DNA from: JAKZSU01 sp047517485
Lineage (GTDB): Bacteria > Pseudomonadota > Alphaproteobacteria > UBA7887
Assembly: GCA_047517485.1 (NCBI GenBank)
Contig: JAKZSU010000124.1
Span: 1-10,547, forward strand
Length of the DNA: 10,547 bases
Reading direction: 5' to 3'
Shown: positions 1 to 5,435 of the stretch, in pieces
How positions within the stretch are numbered: the stretch's first letter is position 1
Layout: every line of letters begins with the position of its first letter
Made by a program: the position numbers and the translations under genes
The notes under the pieces: generated by a model
What the model saw: the letters and a program-made list of their open reading frames with translations, nothing else
Told to the model about the DNA's origin: nothing
Database searches by the model: none

Positions 1-66
1 GAAAAGTCGCTGGAACTCGGGTAGCGAATGCGGGAATGGGAGATCGGCGCGGTCGAGAACATCCAT
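1..66 (-). CDS. IS1595-family transposase, N-terminal fragment (runs off left edge)
   Basis: Reading the minus strand from the ATG at 66-64 gives 22 codons open to the window edge, containing the stretch SLPEFQRLF. This resembles the start of IS1595-family transposases, which open with a short 'LPEFQRLFPDE..C' segment before a zinc-binding 'CPxCG' motif. That motif and the catalytic DDE-type domain would lie outside the window. A strong ribosome binding site, GGGGAG, lies 6 bases before the ATG (minus strand, about 73-78), which supports a real translation start. The gene points out of the window, away from the FAD oxidase. The assignment rests on only 22 residues recognised from memory of the family, so the family could be wrong. 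A translated start with a good ribosome binding site is more secure. Confidence 0.6.
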   Translation of the reverse strand, partial: MDVLDRADLPFPHSLPEFQRLF

Positions 67-81
67 GGCGCGCTCCCCTAT

Positions 82-131
82 ATCCGGTTTGCGCCCATTC
101 TAGCCCTAGTGGGTGTGGGTGTAAACCGGAT
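82..131. repeat. Near-perfect inverted repeat at the end of the IS1595-type element
   Basis: The arm ATCCGGTTTGCGCCC (82-96) is matched in reverse complement by GGGTGTAAACCGGAT (117-131). Thirteen of 15 positions are complementary and the other two would be G-U in RNA. The 20-base spacer ends next to a tandem GGGTGT hexamer (111-116 and 117-122). It lies just upstream of the transposase start. It is either a hairpin in the element's terminal region, or two related insertion-sequence ends back to back. The exact outer boundary of the element cannot be fixed without its other end. Confidence 0.55.
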
Positions 132-331
132 AGGCAAGCAATAAACTATAAAACGAGGTTGGGAAAAGATGTCACTGACATATTCGAATTTCGCGAAATT
201 CATGATTTTATTAGAATCGACGAAAAGTAACAGACCGTAAGATATTATTTAGGCATTCGATTCTGGGCACACAGTACTGAATTAGGAATTACAGCGACAG
301 CCCACCAAAAACCCAACCACCCCGGCGCCTG
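132..331. other. AT-rich non-coding stretch with palindromes
   Basis: This gap is visibly richer in A and T than every gene in the window, and I find no convincing coding frame in it. A 64-codon plus-strand frame (36-230) crosses the transposase leader and resembles no known family. The stretch holds a perfect 16-bp palindrome, GAATTTCGCGAAATTC (186-201), overlapping the smaller palindrome ATTCGAAT (182-189). Just upstream is TGTCA-C-TGACA (170-180). These are candidate protein-binding sites or remnants of mobile DNA. The stretch also forms the 3' flank of the FAD oxidase gene, but no classic terminator with a T-run was seen. Confidence 0.5.
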
Positions 332-1765
332 CTAAATCCGGATAATCTTGCCCGGGTTCATAATGTTATCCGGATCGAGGCCCATTTTGATCGCCCGCAT
401 CACCGACACCCCGTCGCCCAGCTCGGCGTTGAGATAATCGATCTTGCCGTAGCCGATACCATGCTCGCCGGTGCACGTGCCGCCCATCGCCAAGGCGCGC
501 GCGACCAGGCGGTCGTGTAACGCCGAGGCCTCGGCGATCGCCGTCTCGTCGTCGGGGCGCATCATGTAACTGACATGGAAATTGCCGTCGCCGACATGGC
601 CAACGATCGGCGCCGGGATAGCCGAGCCGTCGTTGTCGGCCCGGGTCTCGGCGATACAATCGGCGAGGCGCGAGATCGGCACGCAGACGTCGGTGGCCAT
701 CGCCTTGGTCCCGGGATAGGCCGCCATGATCGCGTACAAGGCATCGTGGCGCGCCTGCCACAACCGATTGCGGTCCTCGGCTTTGGTTTCCCAGCGAAAA
801 TCGCCGGCACCGAACTCTGCGGTGATCTCCTGGACCTGGCCGGCTTGCTCGGCGACCGAGCTCGCGCTACCGTGGAACTCGAAAATCAGGGTGTAGGCGA
901 CGGGATAATCGGTTTTCGAGAAGGCGTTGATCGCGGCGACCGACATTTCATCGACCAGCTCGACCCGCGCCACCGGAATACCCGACTGGATGGTCAGGAT
1001 CACCGCGTCGACCGCGCCTTCGATGGTCGGGAACGTGCACATCGCGGCGCTCATCGCCTCGGGAATGCCGTAGAGCCGCACGGTGACCTCGGTGATCACT
1101 CCCAAAGTGCCCTCGGAGCCGACGAACAGCCGGGTGAGATCATAGCCGGCGGCGGATTTCCGGCTGCGCCGCGAGGTCTTGATGATCCGTCCGTCGGCGA
1201 GCACCACCGTCATCGCCAGGACGTTTTCGCGCATCGTGCCGTATCTGACCGCGTTGGTACCGCTGGCGCGGGTCGCCGCCATGCCGCCGAGCGACGCGTC
1301 GGCGCCGGGGTCGACGGGAAAGAACAAGCCGGTATCGCGGAGGTACTCGTTCAGCGTTTTACGGGTAACCCCGGCCTGCACCGTGCAGTCGAGATCCTCG
1401 GCATGAACTTCGACGATCTCGGTCATCTGGCTGACGTCGAGGGATATGCCGCCCTCGAGCGCCGCGACATGGCCTTCGAGCGAGGTTCCCGTGCCATACG
1501 GGATCACCGGCACCTTGTATTTCGCGCACGCCTTGACGATCGCGCTCACTTCCTCGGTCGATTGCGCGAACGCCACCGCGTCGGGGCTGACCGGCTGGTG
1601 GAACGATTCGTCGCTGCCATGGCGCTCGCGCACCGCCGCCGACGTGGTCATGCGGTCGCCGAGCAAGGCGCGCAATTCGTCGAGCAACAGGCAGGCGGGG
1701 TCGAGACGGCTCTCTTTGATCGCGGGTAAGGTGGCCATGGGTGCGGGCAACTCCTCGACGGACAT
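332..1765 (-). CDS. FAD-binding oxidase, D-lactate dehydrogenase / GlcD type
   Basis: A 477-residue flavoprotein of the FAD-linked D-2-hydroxyacid dehydrogenase family (VAO fold), which oxidises D-lactate, glycolate or similar 2-hydroxyacids and passes electrons to cytochrome c or quinone. The N-terminal FAD domain (about 55-235) shows the pyrophosphate-binding segment GTGTSLEGH (91-99), PVDPGADASLGG (150-161) and VGSEGTLGVIT (215-225). The C-terminal cap domain carries HVGDGNFH (390-397) and CTGEHGIGYGK (431-441). Their His and Glu residues form the metal and substrate site in this family. It ends in the typical MNPGKI (469-474). The length is normal and no key motif is missing. Start: ATG at 1765 gives an intact N-terminus, though the ribosome binding site is weak; ATG 1738 is an alternative. 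It diverges from the thioesterase across a 71-bp gap. The exact substrate cannot be read from sequence; D-lactate is the likeliest guess. Confidence 0.9.
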   Translation of the reverse strand: MSVEELPAPMATLPAIKESRLDPACLLLDELRALLGDRMTTSAAVRERHGSDESFHQPVSPDAVAFAQSTEEVSAIVKACAKYKVPVIPYGTGTSLEGHVAALEGGISLDVSQMTEIVEVHAEDLDCTVQAGVTRKTLNEYLRDTGLFFPVDPGADASLGGMAATRASGTNAVRYGTMRENVLAMTVVLADGRIIKTSRRSRKSAAGYDLTRLFVGSEGTLGVITEVTVRLYGIPEAMSAAMCTFPTIEGAVDAVILTIQSGIPVARVELVDEMSVAAINAFSKTDYPVAYTLIFEFHGSASSVAEQAGQVQEITAEFGAGDFRWETKAEDRNRLWQARHDALYAIMAAYPGTKAMATDVCVPISRLADCIAETRADNDGSAIPAPIVGHVGDGNFHVSYMMRPDDETAIAEASALHDRLVARALAMGGTCTGEHGIGYGKIDYLNAELGDGVSVMRAIKMGLDPDNIMNPGKIIRI

Positions 1766-1836
1766 GATCTTGATTCGGTTGGCCAGAGTGTGCGCAACTG
1801 CGCCGGATTGCTAGCAAGAAAAGGACCAACCCGTCG

Positions 1837-2343
1837 ATGACCGCCCCCGATCCCGCCAACACCGCCCCGCTCGGCCTGCATCGCGAGCGCGTATTGCCCG
1901 AGTGGCTCGACCACAACGAGCACATGAACGTCGCCTATTATGTGCTGGCGTTCGATCACGCGACCGACGCGTTCGCCGACCATATCGGCATCGGCTGGGA
2001 CCATACCAAGACCACCCGGGGCTCGATTTTCATCGTCGAGGCGCACGTCGCCTATCTCCGCGAGGTGGTCAAGGACGATCCGCTGCGCTTTACCACCCAT
2101 GTTCTCGATTTCGACGAAAGGCGCATTCACTTCGCGCATGAAATGTATCATGACGAGGCCGGCTATCTCGCCGCGACCAACGAATTGATGATGCTGCACG
2201 TCGATCTCGACGAACGCCGCGCCGTGGCGATGCCGGAGGCCGTGCTCAACCGCCTGGCCGACCTACGCGACAGCCACGCGAAACTGCCGCGACCAAAAGG
2301 GTTAAGCCGGCCGATGGGCCTGTCAATCGCGAAATCCAGCTAA
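1837..2343 (+). CDS. Hotdog-fold acyl-CoA thioesterase family protein
   Basis: A 168-residue single-domain protein of the 4-hydroxybenzoyl-CoA thioesterase-like hotdog superfamily. These cytoplasmic enzymes hydrolyse acyl-CoA thioesters. The N-terminal signature WLDHNEHMNVAYY (23-35) fits the family pattern in which an Asp or Asn (here D25, N27) precedes the long hotdog helix. The later strand segment IFIVEAHVAYLREV resembles thioesterases associated with carnitine or betaine catabolism (betainyl-CoA thioesterase type). This resemblance is from memory, and no carnitine gene is nearby to support it. Start: ATG 1837, with AAGGA about 11 bases upstream, a loose ribosome binding site. It is divergent from the FAD oxidase, so the 71-bp gap must hold both promoters, and the pair could share control. 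The substrate is unknown. Confidence 0.85.
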   Translation: MTAPDPANTAPLGLHRERVLPEWLDHNEHMNVAYYVLAFDHATDAFADHIGIGWDHTKTTRGSIFIVEAHVAYLREVVKDDPLRFTTHVLDFDERRIHFAHEMYHDEAGYLAATNELMMLHVDLDERRAVAMPEAVLNRLADLRDSHAKLPRPKGLSRPMGLSIAKSS

Positions 2344-2376
2344 TAACCCAGAAATTGCATGAGTTTCGAGGATAAG

Positions 2377-2392
2377 TGTGACGGCGGTCACA
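2377..2392. promoter_or_regulatory. Consensus CRP/FNR-superfamily operator, TGTGA-N6-TCACA
   Basis: TGTGACGGCGGTCACA has both half-sites of the CRP consensus with the exact six-base spacer. It lies in the gap between the thioesterase stop and the small rod-like gene. Its centre (2384.5) is about 40 bases upstream of the transcription start expected from the -10-like box at 2413-2418, which is the geometry of a class II activator site. Confidence 0.6.
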
Positions 2393-2412
2393 GTTAGCCG
2401 CTCCGCACCCGC

Positions 2413-2418
2413 TATATT
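2413..2418 (+). promoter_or_regulatory. Candidate -10 box for the rod-like gene
   Basis: TATATT in an otherwise GC-rich gap. No good -35 lies 17 bases upstream (the hexamer there is ACAGTT). This is common for activator-dependent promoters and agrees with the CRP-type site just upstream. It predicts a transcript start near 2425. Confidence 0.45.
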
Positions 2419-2457
2419 AATCCGGTGAACCCCAACGGGGCAGATTGGAGTCTTATC

Positions 2458-2697
2458 GTGTCTACGTCACCCGTCGCATTTCCGTATCCGTCGCCGATTG
2501 CAACGGCAGTACGGGCGATAAAAGAGGCGAACGAAGACATCGCCGAGGTCGCTCAGAACGTCGCCGAAAACGGCGCCGAAGGGCTTGCCGAGGACGTCGT
2601 CAAGCTGAGCATGGCCGAAACCGCCGTCAAAGCGAACGCCCAGGTCGTGCGCGCGGCCGCCGAAATGCAAGACGAGGTTATCGACATCCTCGCCTGA
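2458..2697 (+). CDS. Small flagellar rod/hook-like (D0-domain) protein
   Basis: A 79-residue protein starting at GTG 2458, which has GGAG (2447-2450) 7 bases upstream. An in-frame GTG at 2425 lacks a ribosome binding site and falls on the predicted transcription start. Residues about 42-78, from LAEDVVKLSMAET to EMQDEVIDIL, match the pattern of the flagellar basal-body rod/hook C-terminal domain, which runs roughly 'LAEEMVxLxxAxxAYxANAKVIxTADEMLxxLLxI'. The preceding helix, AVRAIKEANEDIAEVAQNVAENG, echoes the N-terminal 'AxxGLxAAxxRLDVxAxNIANxxT' rod motif. In full-length rod and hook proteins these two helices pair to form the D0 domain, and here almost nothing separates them. No signal peptide or membrane segment is visible, and no other flagellar gene is nearby. 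It may be a rod-associated or regulatory mini-protein, or a coiled-coil protein that only resembles one. Function is unknown. Confidence 0.7.
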   Translation: MSTSPVAFPYPSPIATAVRAIKEANEDIAEVAQNVAENGAEGLAEDVVKLSMAETAVKANAQVVRAAAEMQDEVIDILA

Positions 2698-2722
2698 GAC
2701 GTGCTCGCGCCTTGCAAGCCCC

Positions 2723-2751
2723 GTCGCGCGACCCCATCATAGGTCGGCGAC
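2723..2751. terminator. Imperfect GC-rich hairpin between rod-like gene and DUF4389 gene
   Basis: GTCGC-g-CGACC (2723-2733) can pair with GGTCGGCGAC (2742-2751), giving ten base pairs with one bulged G and an eight-base loop. No T-run follows, so it is a weak terminator candidate. It could attenuate read-through or stabilise the upstream mRNA end. Confidence 0.3.
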
Positions 2752-2774
2752 GTCTAGCCGGGGAGCACACCACC

Positions 2775-3167
2775 ATGTCCGACACAAATCCCACCGGCCG
2801 CTCGGCCACCACGATCGGCGGCGAAGACCGTTGGCTGCGGCTTTTGTATATGGTGATCTTCGCGATCATCAGCTATTCGCTGCTGTGGCTGATCCTGTTC
2901 CTCGCCGCGGTTCAATTCATCCTCGCCTGGATCAACGGCCAGCCGAATGACAATCTGCGCGATTTCACCGTCAAGCTGGATGCCTATTTCCGCGATTGTC
3001 TCGATTTCCTCGGCTACGCCAGCGCGGTCGTGCCGTTCCCCTTCTCGCCCTTTGCCGCCGCTGGCGAGGCGGCGGCGCCGGCGAAACCCGCCGCCAAGGC
3101 GAAACGGCGATCGAGAAAACAAAAACCGCCGCCCACCGACGAGACCGCCCCCCTCGAAGACGACTGA
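2775..3167 (+). CDS. DUF4389 membrane protein
   Basis: A 130-residue protein matching the DUF4389 family: a charged start (EDRWLRLLYM), a long hydrophobic segment at about 21-52, then GQPNDNLRDFTVKLDAYFRDCLDFLGYAS and the family's typical PFPFS (87-91). The tail (about 95-130) is rich in Ala, Lys, Arg and Pro and probably disordered. The first 20 residues and the tail are hydrophilic, so it is probably an inner-membrane protein with one long or hairpin membrane segment. Start: ATG 2775, with GGGGAG about 10 bases upstream. The frame stays open further upstream, but that part is Arg-rich noise from the out-of-frame rod-like gene. It ends 12 bases before the ClC gene, so co-transcription is likely. 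The family has no established function to my knowledge. Confidence 0.85.
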   Translation: MSDTNPTGRSATTIGGEDRWLRLLYMVIFAIISYSLLWLILFLAAVQFILAWINGQPNDNLRDFTVKLDAYFRDCLDFLGYASAVVPFPFSPFAAAGEAAAPAKPAAKAKRRSRKQKPPPTDETAPLEDD

Positions 3168-3179
3168 TCCGCCCCCGCG

Positions 3180-4949
3180 ATGACACCCCGAGACGGGTCG
3201 CGCGAAAGCCTGTGGCGGCGCCTGCGCCGTAACGACCATCTGGTGGTGTCCGCGCTCGCCGCGGTGATCGGCCTTTCCGCCGGCTACGGGGCGATCCTGT
3301 TTCGCACCGCCATCGACGCGGTCCAGCGCGCCGCCTACGGCTCCGGATCCGACCATGTGATCGCCCTCGCCGCGACCTTGCCGTGGTGGCAACGCCTGAT
3401 CGTGCCGGTGATCGGCGGCCTGGTGATCGGCCTGTTCGTCCACTTCGTTTTGCGCGGCCGTCGGCCGCAGGCCGTCGCCGACGTGATCGAGGCGTGCGCG
3501 GTGCGCGGCGGGCGGATGCGCCTGCGCGACGGCATCGCCCAGGCGCTCGCCTCGGCGGCGTCGATCGGCGCCGGCGCCTCGGTCGGCCGCGAAGGGCCGG
3601 TAGTGCACCTCGCGGCGACCATGTCGAGCTGGCTCGGCCAGCGGGTCGGCCTCGGCCGGCCGCAAATGCTGACCCTGCTCGGCTGCGGTGTCGCCAGCGG
3701 CGTCGCCGCGTCGTTCAACGCGCCGATCGCCGGGGTGTTTTTCGCCCTCGAGGTGGTGGTCGGACATTACGGCCTCGCCGCCTTCGCGCCGGTGGTCGTC
3801 GCGGCGGTGATCGGCACGATGATCTCGCGCGCGCATTTCGGCGATTACCCCGCCTTCGTCGTTCCGCCGATGGAAATCTCCTCCTATTTCGAAATGCCGG
3901 TGTTTCTGCTGCTCGGCATGATCTGCGCCGGTATCGCCGTGCTGTTCATGGCCGGCACGATGTGGAGCACGCGCCTCGCCGGCCGCGTGCCCATCCCCGA
4001 ATGGACCAAGCCGGCGCTCGGCGGCATCGCGATCGGCGCCATCGCCGCCGCCTATCCCGAGATTATCGGCGTCGGTTACGAGACCACCGACCGGGCGCTC
4101 GATACCGGCTTCGGGCTCCAGCTGGTGCGGATCCTGATCGTCGCCAAGATCGCCGCGAGCTGTATCAGTCTCGGCGCCGGCTTCAGCGGCGGGGTGTTCT
4201 CGCCGTCGCTGTGTATCGGCGCGCTCACCGGGAGCGCCTTCGGCATGATCGTCGCGCTCGCCGCGCCCGAGGCGCCGATCAGCACCAGCGCCTACGCCAT
4301 GGTCGGCATGGGCGCGGTCGCCGGCGCGGTGCTCGGCGCGCCGATCTCGACGATCCTGATCATCTTCGAGCTCACCGGCGATTACGCGATCACCATCGCG
4401 GTGATGATCGCCGTCGCGGTGGCCTCGCTGATCACCCGCCAGGTGATCGGCGGCTCGCTGTTTACCTGGCAGTTGCGCGCCCGCGGGGTCGATCTGGCGA
4501 GCGCCCAGGATCGCGCCGAGACCCGCGCCATCGCAGTCGGCTCGCTGATGACCGACCGCCACAAATCGGTCGACCAGCACACCTTGGCCGCCGAGATCCG
4601 CGAGGCCCTGCGCACCGCCCCGGACTACGATCTCTACGTCACCGACGCGGACGGCAAACTGGTCGGAGTCGTCACTTTCGAGCGCTTGCGCGAACTCCTG
4701 TTCGATCCCGACCCCGATCCCACCGCCACCGCCGGCGCGCTGGCGGAGACCGATCTCGACTATCTCGAGCCCACCGATACCCTCGATCACGCCCTCGATC
4801 TGCTCGAGACCGCGCCGGCGCGCCACCTGCCGGTGGTCGACGACCGCGCGTCGCCGCGCCTGGTTGGCGTGCTCTATCGCCAAGACGCCCTCGCCGCCTA
4901 CAATCTCGCCCTGCTCCGTCAACGCGCCCAGGAACGCGGCCAAACGTGA
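3180..4949 (+). CDS. ClC-family chloride channel/transporter with C-terminal CBS pair
   Basis: A 589-residue inner-membrane anion transport protein. The ClC membrane domain spans about 20-445. It shows GREGP (136-140), whose E138 is the gating glutamate; the helix following SFNAPIAG (178-185); and GGVFSP (337-342), the third anion-binding segment. It also shows GAPISTILIIFELTGDY, characteristic of the family. Two CBS domains (about 455-515 and 520-580) follow; in other ClC proteins they bind nucleotides and regulate gating. Aligned by eye with E. coli ClcA, the internal proton glutamate E203 is valine (V192). The first selectivity motif GSGIP is replaced by a PQAVA-like segment (96-100), and Tyr445 by Phe. 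Ion and mechanism are therefore uncertain. Start: ATG 3180, without a clear ribosome binding site, so translational coupling to the gene 12 bases upstream is possible. Confidence 0.92.
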   Translation: MTPRDGSRESLWRRLRRNDHLVVSALAAVIGLSAGYGAILFRTAIDAVQRAAYGSGSDHVIALAATLPWWQRLIVPVIGGLVIGLFVHFVLRGRRPQAVADVIEACAVRGGRMRLRDGIAQALASAASIGAGASVGREGPVVHLAATMSSWLGQRVGLGRPQMLTLLGCGVASGVAASFNAPIAGVFFALEVVVGHYGLAAFAPVVVAAVIGTMISRAHFGDYPAFVVPPMEISSYFEMPVFLLLGMICAGIAVLFMAGTMWSTRLAGRVPIPEWTKPALGGIAIGAIAAAYPEIIGVGYETTDRALDTGFGLQLVRILIVAKIAASCISLGAGFSGGVFSPSLCIGALTGSAFGMIVALAAPEAPISTSAYAMVGMGAVAGAVLGAPISTILIIFELTGDYAITIAVMIAVAVASLITRQVIGGSLFTWQLRARGVDLASAQDRAETRAIAVGSLMTDRHKSVDQHTLAAEIREALRTAPDYDLYVTDADGKLVGVVTFERLRELLFDPDPDPTATAGALAETDLDYLEPTDTLDHALDLLETAPARHLPVVDDRASPRLVGVLYRQDALAAYNLALLRQRAQERGQT

Positions 4950-4976
4950 GCGGGTCTTGAGTAGGAAAATCGCCTC

Positions 4977-5369
4977 ATGACAGCGACGCCACTCTACGCG
5001 GCCCTCCTCGCGCTCTTGTTCGTAAGGCTTAGTCTCGGCGTCCTTCGCCTACGGCGCAGCGAAAAAATCTCGCTCGGCGACGGCGGCGACGGCGGCGACC
5101 GCAAGCTCATGCGCGCCCAGCGGGTGCACGCCAACTTCGCCGAATATGTCCCCTTCGCGCTGATCCTTATGGCTTTGGCGGAAGCGCAGGACGCGTCGAT
5201 CTGGCTGGTGCACGGCATGGGCGTCGCCTTACTGATCGGCCGTCTCGCGCACGCCCACGGCTTCGGCCAGGAGCCCGAAACCACCAATTATCGCACCCGC
5301 GGCATGCAGCTGACTTTCGCGGTGCTGATCGTCGGTGCGCTCACCAACATCGTGGTCGCCTTTCAATAA
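4977..5369 (+). CDS. MAPEG-family membrane protein
   Basis: A 130-residue protein of the MAPEG family (membrane-associated proteins in eicosanoid and glutathione metabolism; YecN-like in bacteria). The diagnostic segment is RAQRVHANFAEYVPF (46-60): the Arg and Asn of 'RxQRxHxNxxE' form the glutathione-binding core in characterised members. Four membrane segments can be drawn at about 4-24, 56-70, 74-91 and 110-128, the usual four-helix bundle. A glycine/aspartate run, GDGGDGGD (34-41), forms the first loop and comes from a short GGCGAC-type DNA repeat near 5079-5100. Start: ATG 4977, with AGGA 11 bases upstream. It lies 27 bases after the ClC gene on the same strand. Bacterial members are often annotated as glutathione transferase-like, but activity cannot be inferred here. 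Confidence 0.85.
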   Translation: MTATPLYAALLALLFVRLSLGVLRLRRSEKISLGDGGDGGDRKLMRAQRVHANFAEYVPFALILMALAEAQDASIWLVHGMGVALLIGRLAHAHGFGQEPETTNYRTRGMQLTFAVLIVGALTNIVVAFQ

Positions 5370-5395
5370 AGACCGTCCACCTTTGACGACCGAGG

Positions 5396-5425
5396 TTGGT
5401 TCGCGGCCCGCCGATCCGATATAAT
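5396..5425 (+). promoter_or_regulatory. Promoter of the helicase gene (perfect TATAAT)
   Basis: TATAAT at 5420-5425 is a perfect -10 hexamer, preceded by TTGGTT (5396-5401) at an 18-base spacing. The predicted transcript start is about 5432, four or so bases before the ATG at 5436. No ribosome binding site is present, so a leaderless or nearly leaderless mRNA is expected. Confidence 0.55.
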
Positions 5426-5435
5426 CGCCCGAATC

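Noticed and set aside
36..230. 64-codon plus-strand frame across the IS leader and AT-rich gap
   Set aside because: It overlaps the transposase start antisense, crosses the inverted repeat, changes base composition half way and resembles no known protein.
575..1729. 384-codon plus-strand frame opposite the FAD oxidase
   Set aside because: It is antisense to a clearly conserved flavoprotein and is Arg/Asp/Gly-rich, as expected of a complementary frame in GC-rich DNA.
2445..2774. N-terminal extension of the DUF4389 protein
   Set aside because: The extra 110 residues are an Arg-rich shadow of the rod-like gene, and ATG 2775 has a GGGGAG site and begins where family similarity starts.
2754..4943. 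729-codon minus-strand frame opposite the DUF4389 and ClC genes
   Set aside because: Low-complexity His/Arg/Asp/Gly composition and no motifs; a long antisense frame produced by GC-biased third positions of the ClC gene.
3383..4960. 525-codon plus-strand frame within the ClC gene
   Set aside because: Highly Arg-rich out-of-frame reading of the ClC coding sequence.
5079..5100. Short GGCGAC-type repeat in the MAPEG gene as a possible regulatory microsatellite
   Set aside because: It is only a few units, in frame, and simply encodes a Gly/Asp loop between membrane helices.
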